From assembly GCF_047730165.1 (NCBI RefSeq), contig NZ_CP159834.1:1736001-1800000 (forward strand): 64,000 bases of DNA, given 5' to 3'. The translations under genes were made by a program, and so were the position numbers. This stretch comes from Patiriisocius sp047730165. Lineage in GTDB: Bacteria > Bacteroidota > Bacteroidia > Flavobacteriales > Flavobacteriaceae. The notes under the pieces are model-generated. The model did no database searches. It saw only the letters and a list, made by a program, of their open reading frames with translations, and was not told the origin of the DNA. Within the stretch, counting starts at the first letter, position 1. Each line of letters opens with the position of its first letter. Below, in pieces: positions 39,232 to 47,057 of this stretch.

Positions 39232-40023
39232 TGCTGGTTTTTTATTTTGAATGATGTCATTAATTGAATCCCAAAGACCAATTCTTTTCTCTAATGATTG
39301 TTTTGCTACTGTTAGTGTTTCATTCCACTTCTGGTTGTCATTTCCACAAAGTTCTGAAATCATTTTAAGAGATAGTGGTCCGTGTTCATCTCCATCTAAT
39401 TCTATATGTCTTTCAAGATAATAGGTCAATTTGTTATATGACTTGTTTCCAGAATCGGAATTTTTGAGAATTTCGATAAACATATCTGGGATAACATCTT
39501 CTCGTCCAAATGTAAATGCAGAAGCAACAAGGTGTGTTTTGTTTGTTTCAATAATTGAAAATGAAAACTTTATAAAATCGGCTACTCTTTTGTCTATGCT
39601 AATTTCATTTAATGAATATTCAACAGAATTTCCAGATTCTATATGTTTTATAAAATTGTTTATTTTATCTGTATTTGCACCTACCTGCAACATTGCATCC
39701 AAATACATTTCAAAATGACTTTTAGGTTCTCCTAATTCATTAATGTCACTTTCTTCACCGTGAACAATTTCATTTATAAATCTTGAGAGTGTTGAATTTT
39801 TCCGTGGTGTCCAAGGTGTCTCAACTTTAGTCAGATTTATTTGAAGATTTTTTAAAAGTGACATAAAATCCCACACGGCAAATACGTGATTTTCCATAAA
39901 TATTTTTATATCATTTAAATTATTTAAATTTTGATAAAGCGTATGATGCTGTAATTGACTTCTTAGTTCAGAAATCTCATTTTCTATGTGTTGTAGTCTA
40001 TTCATTCCGTTTAATTTTGTCAT
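39217..40023 (-). CDS. DUF3050 heme-oxygenase-fold protein (cassette gene)
   Basis: 268 residues (start may be ATG 40005). The HPLY-like start region (LQHHTLYQNLNNLNDIKIFMENHVFAVWDFMSLLK) and the later HFEMYLDAM and YLERHIELDGDEHGP segments match DUF3050, a family with the all-helical fold of heme oxygenases and TenA; His residues in the last motif resemble diiron-oxidase ligands. Activity is unknown. The last codons (YNNV-stop) are encoded by the attC-like right arm itself, so the site has become part of the reading frame. Confidence 0.8.
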   Translation of the reverse strand: MTKLNGMNRLQHIENEISELRSQLQHHTLYQNLNNLNDIKIFMENHVFAVWDFMSLLKNLQINLTKVETPWTPRKNSTLSRFINEIVHGEESDINELGEPKSHFEMYLDAMLQVGANTDKINNFIKHIESGNSVEYSLNEISIDKRVADFIKFSFSIIETNKTHLVASAFTFGREDVIPDMFIEILKNSDSGNKSYNKLTYYLERHIELDGDEHGPLSLKMISELCGNDNQKWNETLTVAKQSLEKRIGLWDSINDIIQNKKPAYNNV

Positions 40024-40174
40024 TGTAATTACCCTTAAAAACAGGGGTGTATTTTTAAATATTAATGATTCCTTTACCCGCTATAAAAGTACAAAACAAC
40101 CACCCATTACATAATATGGTTTTCTTAAAATTAAGGACGAATTTAAATATGAATGATTGTGTAAAATACCTAAC

Positions 40175-40210
40175 AAAAAAATGCAGTCTATTTCTAGACT
40201 GCATTTTTTA
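40175..40210 (-). terminator. terminator of the 40233 gene
   Basis: ATGCAGTCTA and TAGACTGCAT pair perfectly around TTTC, flanked by A6 and T6 (40175-40210), giving a Rho-independent terminator that could work on either strand. It lies 23 bases beyond the stop of the minus-strand gene. Confidence 0.85.
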
Positions 40211-40232
40211 TACATATTTTTTTACTAGGTAA

Positions 40233-40781
40233 TTATGCAGGAGAAACGGTCACCGTTACATTGGCAGTTATACTTAAGTTAAAACTAAAATCATTGTCAC
40301 AATTACCACCACTAGCAGCCTCTATGGTTACTGTAACTACACCTGTAGGTAAAATTTCTTGAGCAATTGCACTTAATTTAGCAGTATCTGAAAACAGAAA
40401 CTTTGCGTCTGCTACATCTGAAGCCTTTAAATCCACTTTACCCATATCGAAAGAAGTATTTCCTATTTTCAATACTCCGCTATTTAGAAAAACACCTTCA
40501 TCTCCAACATAATCGACTACTTCCCAATAAAGGCTATTTATTATTATGCCATTTACTCTACTATAATTTTCAGAAATTTGGGAGTTTGACTTTAAATCAA
40601 ATGGTGACGTTTCTGAAAAACTTATACATTCGCCAGTTTCATTGGCTGTTATCGCTAAGGGAAAACTTTGAGTAATGTCAGTTACTAAACCATATTCAAC
40701 GGAATCACCTGAGGATATGGTACAAAATGTAAAGGTCGTCGCCAAAACGAATAGTGCTAATAAAGATGTAATTTTTTTCAT
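40233..40781 (-). CDS. secreted hypothetical protein
   Basis: 182 residues. N-terminal signal (about 1-22; TFTFC could also be a lipobox, Cys20). The mature region is rich in Ser, Val and Thr with beta-strand character (VEYGLVTDITQ, SITANVTVTVSPA) and two further Cys residues. No family recognised. It has its own terminator and no attC-like core at either end, so it looks like an ordinary gene sitting inside the cassette array, or one that entered by another route. Confidence 0.7.
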   Translation of the reverse strand: MKKITSLLALFVLATTFTFCTISSGDSVEYGLVTDITQSFPLAITANETGECISFSETSPFDLKSNSQISENYSRVNGIIINSLYWEVVDYVGDEGVFLNSGVLKIGNTSFDMGKVDLKASDVADAKFLFSDTAKLSAIAQEILPTGVVTVTIEAASGGNCDNDFSFNLSITANVTVTVSPA

Positions 40782-41018
40782 GTTATTTGGTTTTATATTA
40801 ATTGATTGTCTGAAATTATTTTATAAAGACTAGAAAATCAAATTTATATAAAAGTAATAAAAAAACAGAAACTTAAATAGAAATGGCAACATTATTAGCC
40901 CATCAAAGATACTATACAGCATTTACGTCTAAACCTTTTAGACCAAGATATTAAATACATATATCTGTAAAATCACTGCTACGTGGTTCCTTGAAACTAT
41001 TTGTATTATTTTTGATTT

Positions 41019-41262
41019 ATGAAGTTATTTGTAATTGCTTATTGTACTTCGCTCCTATTTTTTTCTCGGACTTAAATTCCGAAGAAAATGAAAGACAATC
41101 CTCCTTAGTGGATATGGCAATCTATCATTCCGAGCTTGACTACGAAATTAGATACGCTACTAAAAACAAATTGATTAGCGGGCAATTATACGATTGTGCA
41201 AAATGCCTACTCCAACCTGAAGTTGCAAAAGTCGTCTCAAAAGCCAAATTTAAAGATTTGGC
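41019..41262 (+). pseudogene. relic of a VanX-like D-Ala-D-Ala dipeptidase
   Basis: On the plus strand, ATG at 41019 opens a signal-peptide-like stretch (MKLFVIAYCTSLLFFS), which is then out of frame with the segment LDYEIRYATKNKL...LYDCAKCLLQPEVAKVVSKA. That segment resembles the N-terminal third of M15D dipeptidases (IRYAT, then LY..CLL.PEVA). The rest of the enzyme, including the zinc ligands, is missing: the sequence runs straight into the right arm of an attC-like site at 41250. It is opposite in orientation to the array. Confidence 0.6.
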
Positions 41263-41330
41263 GGTCTTCGCAAATACACACAAACATATCGGAAAGCCTG
41301 TAATAGCTATTTTTTATATACGGCGTTACC
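41250..41330 (-). repeat. attC-like right half-site
   Basis: GCCAAATTTAAAGATTTGGC followed by GGTCTTCGC and ending TATATACGGCGTTACC. The inner hairpin and the GGTCTTCGCAA text recur at 56808-56840. GTT core at 41325-41327. No left half is present because the VanX relic abuts it. Confidence 0.5.
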
Positions 41331-41778
41331 TAGCGTATTTTCTTTTTATTTTTCTCCATTTTCGCTTGTTTATTTCCACGAAAATCAGTCCGTTTTTTCC
41401 ACGAGTTCCGTAAAGCGCAAATGTTTGTTCAGTCGGCTTGTGAAGGGTTATTTTTTCAATAATTTCCAATTTTATAGAATTCCATTGTTCCGAACTATCA
41501 ATCGGATATTCGTTTATTACAATTAGTGGTATATCTGGAATAGTTGATTTACAGCGTATAATAACTTAGGTATTAGTCGAGCTATGCGAAATTCTAACTC
41601 CGTTATCGTTTAGTGAGTCTTTTTGAGTCGGCTTAAAATTCAGATATTCGTATGCCTGATTCTCAATATATTCTTTTAAGGTGGTTTGCCCGTCTAGCTC
41701 AGTCCATTCCGTCATAATTTCCTGCGCATTGATATTCAATCCGATTAAGATTATTACTATGGAAATCGGTTTTTTCAT
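41326..41778 (-). pseudogene. TonB-plug-like secreted protein split by an in-frame TAA (cassette gene)
   Basis: Start at 41778 (MKKPISIVIILIG, signal ending NINAQ), ten bases from the AAC core at 41788. The frame is stopped by TAA at 41566-41568 after 70 codons but continues open for 79 codons to the TAA at 41326. The second part reads IPLIVINEYPI...IEKITL...LYGTRGKNGLIFVE, the plug signature of TonB-dependent receptors (LIVING, IE.I.VLK, YG.RG.NGVI). Stand-alone plug-like proteins of this size are common in Flavobacteriaceae. A nonsense mutation, an assembly error, or two separate products are the options; the first is favoured. Confidence 0.65.
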
Positions 41779-41785
41779 ATGGTAG

Positions 41786-41849
41786 GTAACGTTCCTTGTA
41801 TGGTGTCGTAGCATCCCGAAGGGTGCTATGCACTATGCACATTGTTGTG
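41786..41849 (-). repeat. compact attC-like site
   Basis: Core AACG at 41788-41791 and GTT at 41844-41846. TAGCATCCC (41809-41817) pairs with GGGTGCTA (41821-41828) around GAA, leaving one extra-helical base on the left. Total about 60 bp, the size of short attC sites. Confidence 0.65.
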
Positions 41850-41850
41850 G

Positions 41851-42876
41851 CTAGTTTTTCTTTCTAATAATTTTCACAATTCGGTTAATTGTAATTTCCG
41901 ATAAATTCCATTCATAACCTTCAAAATCCGTAGTGTTGATAAATTGAACAACTACGGCATCAATATCTTTATGGTATTCTGTAAGACTTTGATAACCAAC
42001 AACCAAACCTCCATGGTTATATTCATATAGATAGATTTCCTTTTCTCCCTCGTCAAATACCGAACCATCGTTTAACGCTCGCAAAAATATACCCACATCT
42101 TCTGCTGTAGCCAACATCCCATATTCACGAGCTTTAAAATCTTCCTCATATCCCACATAATATCCACTCATGACATCATCTAAATTGACTTCAGTAATCG
42201 AAAAAAAGGTGTTTTTTAGCTCTAGGGGAATCAATATTTTCTCTTTGATATATTGATTGTGGCTATGCCCTAAAACATCATCCATTATCCTACGAAGCAA
42301 TAAATAATTCGTGTTTGAATATTTATATCCTCCATTAGGTTTAATAATAGCTGGTAGGTCGAGAGCAAAATCTAAGGCATTTTTGCCATTTCCCTGTTCG
42401 TTTTCCCAATACGCTGGATTATCTGTGAAATTTGGAATACCGGAACGGTGTTGAATCATCATCCTCAAGGTAATTTTTTCAGCATTTTCAATTCTGCTTC
42501 TAAGTTCTGGAATATAATCAGCGAGTGTTTTATCAAAAGACAAACGCTTTTCTTTGACCAATTTAGTAGCTGCTACAGCGGTATATAACTTGCTAATACT
42601 GGCAATTTTGAACAATGATTTTGGGTCTGATGGTATTTTATTCTCTCTATCTTTCCAACCACCTGTGTAATATTCTGGTGGTTTTCCTGCTTGGTCCACA
42701 TAAACAATCATGCCATCAAAACCGTGACCAATTGCTTCATCTACTTGTTCTTGAACAGTATCAGGTAGCGGCAGAATCCAAGCCTTTACCAAAATCCATG
42801 GCACGAAAAACATGGAAATTGCCGTTCCAATGAACAAAATGATTCTGATTATTAAGGTCTTTTTTTTCTTAGTCAT
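41851..42876 (-). CDS. beta-lactamase-fold serine hydrolase (cassette gene)
   Basis: Start set at ATG 42876 (MTKKKKTLIIRIILF); the longer frame needs a TTG. 341 residues with one N-terminal membrane segment. The catalytic SxxK is SISK in FKIASISKLYTA, followed by IQHRSGIPNFTD and YKYSNTNYLLL (YxN motif), and NHGG in place of the third KTG/HTG box. This is the class C/esterase-like family (Pfam Beta-lactamase): D,D-peptidase, esterase or, less often, lactamase activity. Its TAG stop is five bases from the GTT core of the downstream site. Confidence 0.88.
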   Translation of the reverse strand: MTKKKKTLIIRIILFIGTAISMFFVPWILVKAWILPLPDTVQEQVDEAIGHGFDGMIVYVDQAGKPPEYYTGGWKDRENKIPSDPKSLFKIASISKLYTAVAATKLVKEKRLSFDKTLADYIPELRSRIENAEKITLRMMIQHRSGIPNFTDNPAYWENEQGNGKNALDFALDLPAIIKPNGGYKYSNTNYLLLRRIMDDVLGHSHNQYIKEKILIPLELKNTFFSITEVNLDDVMSGYYVGYEEDFKAREYGMLATAEDVGIFLRALNDGSVFDEGEKEIYLYEYNHGGLVVGYQSLTEYHKDIDAVVVQFINTTDFEGYEWNLSEITINRIVKIIRKKN

Positions 42877-42908
42877 AAAATACTTGAACGACAGTTTTTT
42901 CAATTAGC

Positions 42909-43038
42909 CACAACGGTCTAGTATAAGAATAGTAGCGGATTTTCACACACTAACTTTTCGGTTAAGCACAGACCTTTTTTATATTTACTTACTTTAGTTT
43001 TAGCGATTAAACCGCTATTATTTTTATACCGTGTTGGC
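42909..43038 (-). repeat. long attC-like site
   Basis: AACGGT core at 42912-42917, GTTGGC at 43033-43038. Arms 42921-42938 and 43012-43029 (GTATAAGAATAGTAGCGG with CCGCTATTATTTTTATAC) pair over 18 bp with only two G-T pairs on the plus strand, again at positions 7 and 12. Confidence 0.7.
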
Positions 43039-43046
43039 GGTAGTTT

Positions 43047-44036
43047 TTATTCAACATTCAGATTCTGGTTATCTACAATAAAATCAAAAGATAAATCTGA
43101 CAAACTTTTTCCGTTCACAGTAGCTCCCCAGGGGCCATGACCTCTGCCTTCTAATGGATAATAAATAAAATCAACTTCATTTGTTTCACATATAGTTTTT
43201 AAATCTCCCGCACTACTAAAAGGTACGGTGGTGTCTTCTGTTCCATGAGCTATAAACATAGCTGGGTCATTTGAGTCAAACCTTTGGTGTCCATAAATTG
43301 ATTCAAGTATTTCTAAAGATACCTTGGAGCCCCAAAAGTCTAAAATTGTTTGTACTTCATACGTTGTAGAAAGATTCGTTGTTGATAGAGTGTTATCTTC
43401 ACTTAAGCTGATTTCATCTTTATAATCACCCAACTCTGATACACCTAGACCTATTGATGTAATTGCTCCCGCTGAACCGCCACCAACAGTAATGTAATCC
43501 GTATCGATGTGATAATTATCGGCGTTGGCAATAATCCAACGTAAAGCCGCTTTAGCATCTCTGTGAGCAGGGTACAAAGCAAGAAGCTGACCGAGTTCTG
43601 CCGGCTCAACATTAGTAGTGACATCTATCCATTCTTGTGGAATTGTTCCCATATCACCTCTAAGCCTGTAGTCAATTGAAAATACAACAAAGCCTCTAGA
43701 GGCGTAATAATTTGACATATCTACTAATACTTCCTGTTGTTTTGAACCACCAGAAAATCCGCCACCGTGAATTAACATTAATAAAGGGCGATTTTGCAAA
43801 TCATTATCTGGAACATAAGAGTCCATTAATAACGAAACTACAGAGGTATTGGCACTGTTCCAACTATCATGACTAAGTCCTTCAGCGTAAGTAATGTCTT
43901 CCGTAATATTTACTTCATAGGTAGTATTCAACTTGACTGTTGGTACAGAAATTACAGGTATATTTATGTTATCATTATCTTTATCACATGATATCAAATA
44001 CACCATAATTAGTAAACTTGCAAAAACCTTATTCAT
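43047..44036 (-). CDS. alpha/beta-hydrolase esterase, putative lipoprotein (cassette gene)
   Basis: 329 residues with a lipoprotein signal (MVYLISC, Cys17). Alpha/beta-hydrolase features: oxyanion motif HGGGFSGGSK near 90, nucleophile elbow GGGSAGA (Ser of G-x-S-x-G), Asp in AHGTEDTTVPF and His in GRGHGPWG. This layout is that of BD-FAE/carboxylesterase-type enzymes acting on small acyl esters; the substrate is unknown. Its stop codon lies 9 bases from the GTTGGC core. Confidence 0.88.
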   Translation of the reverse strand: MNKVFASLLIMVYLISCDKDNDNINIPVISVPTVKLNTTYEVNITEDITYAEGLSHDSWNSANTSVVSLLMDSYVPDNDLQNRPLLMLIHGGGFSGGSKQQEVLVDMSNYYASRGFVVFSIDYRLRGDMGTIPQEWIDVTTNVEPAELGQLLALYPAHRDAKAALRWIIANADNYHIDTDYITVGGGSAGAITSIGLGVSELGDYKDEISLSEDNTLSTTNLSTTYEVQTILDFWGSKVSLEILESIYGHQRFDSNDPAMFIAHGTEDTTVPFSSAGDLKTICETNEVDFIYYPLEGRGHGPWGATVNGKSLSDLSFDFIVDNQNLNVE

Positions 44037-44097
44037 TATAATTTTATTCTTAAAACTTTATTCTTAGACTCTTGAAATCATCTAAGGTTTAATATAA

Positions 44098-44226
44098 TTA
44101 ACGTTGTTGTGTATGGTTAGTTGCGTGTTTCAAGCACCTGATTTAGCAAATAATTACTGAATAGAAAGTCCGCGAGGACTTTCGTAAGTAAGCTAGAACA
44201 AGCAATAAATTACATACGGTGTTGTC
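44098..44226 (-). repeat. long attC-like site
   Basis: TAACG at 44099-44103; GTGTTGTC at 44219-44226. Left GTGTATGGTTAGTTGC matches the left arm of the site at 45033. The inner hairpin is GAAAGTCC-GCGA-GGACTTTC, with covarying bases relative to the other long sites. Confidence 0.65.
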
Positions 44227-44271
44227 TTTAGTTCTTTTCAACTTTCTAATTCCTCATTAATGTATAAAAAA

Positions 44272-44736
44272 TTAATTCTTCTTGTATTTCTTATTAATCA
44301 TCTTTCTTTTCCAATTTTCCCCAAAGAAATCAAAAATGTTAAGAAAAGCAGCTCCCAGAGCAAGCGCATAAAAAATCAGCATATAAAAAAATAAAAACCA
44401 GCCTTCTGAATCAGAATCAAAAAGCGCAAGAATAAAGAATCCAACCAAGCTTAATATAGCTAGCGCAATAAATCCATAAAACCCTTTTACATTTTGAATA
44501 TATTCTTCTTCTTTTCTAATTTGTTCTATTTCTTCTTTCTTATCCGAATCGGTAATATTGGTTTCAAAGACAGATGCCAAAGATTTTAATGATTCTAAAC
44601 CAGCATTTTCTCCGTTTTCTATTCGTTGAATAGTTCTTATACTTAACCCGCTCATTTCTGCTAATTGTTCTTGAGACCAATGTCGCTCTAATCTCATTTT
44701 TTTAATATCTCTTAAATTAATTGTATTAGCATCCAT
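44272..44736 (-). CDS. XRE-type HTH regulator with 2TM domain (cassette gene)
   Basis: 154 residues. Residues about 8-65 form a cro/C1-type helix-turn-helix (MRLERHWSQEQLAEMSGLSIRTIQRIENGEN). The second half is a 2TM domain (KEEEYIQNVKGFYGF then two membrane helices about 88-108 and 113-135, ending FGENWKRKMINKKYKK), the module also found next to flavobacterial LytTR and histidine-kinase genes. A membrane-anchored regulator is expected. The promoter region upstream is about 300 bases. Confidence 0.85.
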   Translation of the reverse strand: MDANTINLRDIKKMRLERHWSQEQLAEMSGLSIRTIQRIENGENAGLESLKSLASVFETNITDSDKKEEIEQIRKEEEYIQNVKGFYGFIALAILSLVGFFILALFDSDSEGWFLFFYMLIFYALALGAAFLNIFDFFGENWKRKMINKKYKKN

Positions 44737-45032
44737 TATTATTTTGCTTTTAATATTATTTATTATGCAAAGCTAATTAATAAGCTCTTGCTGGTGCTGT
44801 AAGCATTGAGACATAGTCATGACACCAATACGACAGTAACATGACACAAGTACTTACTGTAAAACAAAAAAGCGCTACATATAATTAAAATCCGATAATC
44901 ACTAAATTTTATGTCGATTCTCAGTTCGCGTTTGAATGTAATATACCACAATTATTTTCAATTTTTTTTTTTAAAAATGACTTTGAACTAAAGTCTGAAC
45001 TTTGTGGTTTAGCAATATTTTTAGCATTAAAG

Positions 45033-45163
45033 ACAACGGTCTTGTGTATGGTTAGTTGCGTGGTTAAGCAACTAATTTAGCAAATAAATGACGGATAGAA
45101 TATTCCGCAGGAATGTTCGTAAGTCGGCAGTGACCAAGCAATTAATTATACACGTTGTTGGCA
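45033..45163 (-). repeat. long attC-like site
   Basis: AACGGT at 45035-45040, GTTGGC at 45157-45162. Arms 45044-45063 (GTGTATGGTTAGTTGCGTGG) and 45134-45153 (CCAAGCAATTAATTATACAC) pair with three G-T pairs (positions 7, 8, 12) and one mismatch. Inner hairpin GAATATTCC-GCA-GGAATGTTC. Confidence 0.7.
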
Positions 45164-45241
45164 AATCATTTTTTTATTTTTCATTTAGATTTAAATTCAA
45201 TCGTGATTTCAGTCCTGTATTAAATCCGATTACACCGCATA

Positions 45242-45299
45242 CGAACGGTGTTGTGAGAGGCCGCACTCTGTTAGTTTCTAGAGCCATCATGCGATTGGC
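45242..45299 (-). repeat. compact attC-like site
   Basis: GAACGGTGTTGTGAGAGGC at the left and GCCATCATGCGATTGGC at the right, with AGTTTCTAGAG between. The right core is ATTGGC instead of GTTGGC and lies 11 bases from the stop of the next gene. About 80 gene-free bases separate it from the preceding long site, probably a collapsed cassette. Confidence 0.5.
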
Positions 45300-45309
45300 A
45301 AATCGTTTT

Positions 45310-45828
45310 TTAATCCTCGTCGTATTTGTAAACTATTTCTTTCAATATATCGTTCTCAAATTTAAAAATGAAAAGTGTTGTATGTTTCAAATTACCAATT
45401 GTAATTGAATTAGCTTTTAATTCTGTTTTTACTATATTTTCAAGGATTCCTTTTTTTTCCCCAATAGTAATAGTGTCTAAAAATTTAAAACGCGAATTAT
45501 TTATCTTGGCTGAAACTATTATTTCCCAATTTGATTCTCGATAAAAGTGAATTTTAGTTTTGTCAAAAATTAGTGTTTTACTAGTATCAGCAACTGTTTT
45601 GTTGTGTGTGTTAATTTCAGGTTTTCCTTCTCCTTCAAATATCGGATTAAAAGCTATTCTATATAAGTCGGATTTCAATAGCATTAGTAAGCTATCATTT
45701 TCAATGTATTGTTCTGTAAAAACAGTTTCCTCAATCTTATTTTTCGATTCAAATTTTTGAGTTTCGTTTTGTTTACAGGAAATTAATAAGATTATAATTC
45801 CGACGGAAGTGAGTAGTCGTGTTTTCAT
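45310..45828 (-). CDS. hypothetical lipoprotein (cassette gene)
   Basis: 172 residues with a standard lipoprotein signal (IILLISC, Cys18). The mature part alternates beta strands and charged loops (TLIFDKTKIHFYRESNWEIIVSAKI) and ends in KYDED. No family recognised. The start codon is 9 bases from a GCTAACG core at 45836 and the stop is 10 bases from the compact site, so it occupies one complete cassette. Confidence 0.75.
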   Translation of the reverse strand: MKTRLLTSVGIIILLISCKQNETQKFESKNKIEETVFTEQYIENDSLLMLLKSDLYRIAFNPIFEGEGKPEINTHNKTVADTSKTLIFDKTKIHFYRESNWEIIVSAKINNSRFKFLDTITIGEKKGILENIVKTELKANSITIGNLKHTTLFIFKFENDILKEIVYKYDED

Positions 45829-45835
45829 AGGCTTG

Positions 45836-45850
45836 CTAACGATTGGTGTT
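45836..45850 (-). repeat. attC-like left core only
   Basis: GCTAACGATTGG directly upstream of the 45828 start codon. No matching right arm exists before the next gene, so it is a core remnant. Confidence 0.35.
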
Positions 45851-45860
45851 TCTAGATTTT

Positions 45861-46484
45861 TTAGTATAATTTCCTCATCAAATCCACCTTTTTTGAAGGT
45901 TTAGGGATTTGCTTTATACTCCCTTTAAATGGCTCTCTTACTAATTCAAATTCATCAGTTTCTCCGATGAGATGAAAAATATAGCAATGTTCTTTATAGG
46001 TGCGTTCCTGACCGCTTGATAATGAATGGTCTAATTTTCCATTTATTTTAATCTCAATAGAAGTGTTCATCTCTAAATTGCAGAGCTTGAAATTCTCCCT
46101 TTTTGGTTCACCAATCTCATAATAATCATAAAGAAGATGAAGTTCTATTTGGTTATCCACTTTCTTTAATTGAAATATTTCGAATTTCACCTTCCCAACA
46201 AGATTGAAATATTGGACTTGTTTTAAGGCTTTAATCTCTGATTCAGAATTAAAATCATTCAAGATGATAAGGTCACAATTTAAGAGGTCTGTATTATAGT
46301 CAGATTTAGATAAAATCAATTTTCCGTCTTTCAAGTAGGCAGATTTAGAATTGAGTTCGGTCTTCCATGCTGTTATTTCTTTTCTGTCTGAAAACGACTT
46401 CAGATTCTTATGATACTGGACGTAATTATGATATACTTGAAGTATTAATTTTGATTTTTTTGCTTTAGTGATTTCTTTTTTCAT
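45861..46484 (-). CDS. hypothetical protein, 207 residues
   Basis: Soluble, Lys-rich protein without a signal peptide. It begins with basic helices (MKKEITKAKKSKLILQVYHNYVQYHKNLK) and continues as mixed alpha/beta with LNCDLIILNDF and a beta-rich centre. No motif recognised. It sits 32 bases downstream of the lipoprotein start on the same strand. Confidence 0.65.
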   Translation of the reverse strand: MKKEITKAKKSKLILQVYHNYVQYHKNLKSFSDRKEITAWKTELNSKSAYLKDGKLILSKSDYNTDLLNCDLIILNDFNSESEIKALKQVQYFNLVGKVKFEIFQLKKVDNQIELHLLYDYYEIGEPKRENFKLCNLEMNTSIEIKINGKLDHSLSSGQERTYKEHCYIFHLIGETDEFELVREPFKGSIKQIPKPSKKVDLMRKLY

Positions 46485-46524
46485 TTCTTATTGCCGGCAC
46501 TATTATAATGCTTTTAATGGTGTT

Positions 46525-46983
46525 TTAAAATTTTACATATTCAGTTTCAGTATTATTGTTAGCCCATTTAATTTTTAGAGTGTCATTTTCAGTTGATGTA
46601 ATTATTTCTTTATGACTTTTATCTTTGTAAAAAACGGTGATTTCGTTTTTATCTAATAGATAGGGAATATCACTATCACTTTCAAAATCCACCACATTAA
46701 ATGATTTAGCACTTAGTCTAAAATCAGCAAATGGGGCAGTTGGGTCTTGAGTCCAAGTTCCGAATACTTTTGTGGTGTGAATTACTAAATTCTTAAATAT
46801 TATTTTTACTGATGGTTCAATACTTTCAATTTTTCTTTTGCCAGAGTCATATACATCCATTAAATCTGTTTTCGATTCGGTCTCTAGGCCTAAAATTAGA
46901 GCCTTATTTTTCTTCTCATTTTTACATGAAAAATTATTTAGAACTAGAATCGAAATTATAATGTATGTTATTTTTTTTCGCAT
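46525..46983 (-). CDS. hypothetical lipoprotein, 152 residues
   Basis: Lipoprotein signal with Cys20 (VLNNFSC). The mature chain is acidic, with a TWTQDPTAPFADFRLSAKSF stretch and a C-terminal strand-rich end (EYVKF). No known domain. 40 bases from the gene above it; no attC-like core between, so the two may be one unit. Confidence 0.7.
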   Translation of the reverse strand: MRKKITYIIISILVLNNFSCKNEKKNKALILGLETESKTDLMDVYDSGKRKIESIEPSVKIIFKNLVIHTTKVFGTWTQDPTAPFADFRLSAKSFNVVDFESDSDIPYLLDKNEITVFYKDKSHKEIITSTENDTLKIKWANNNTETEYVKF

Positions 46984-47057
46984 TATGCAAAAAGTGATTA
47001 TCTGTTTTTTATTCCAAAATTTATAGACATTACTAGGGGTTTTAATAAAGAAGACTT

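Noticed and set aside
45088..45408. 106-codon plus-strand frame (TPHTNGVVRGRTLLVSRA...)
   Set aside because: It reads through two attC-like sites and into the antisense of a lipoprotein gene; similar texts are probably repeat translations mis-annotated as proteins.
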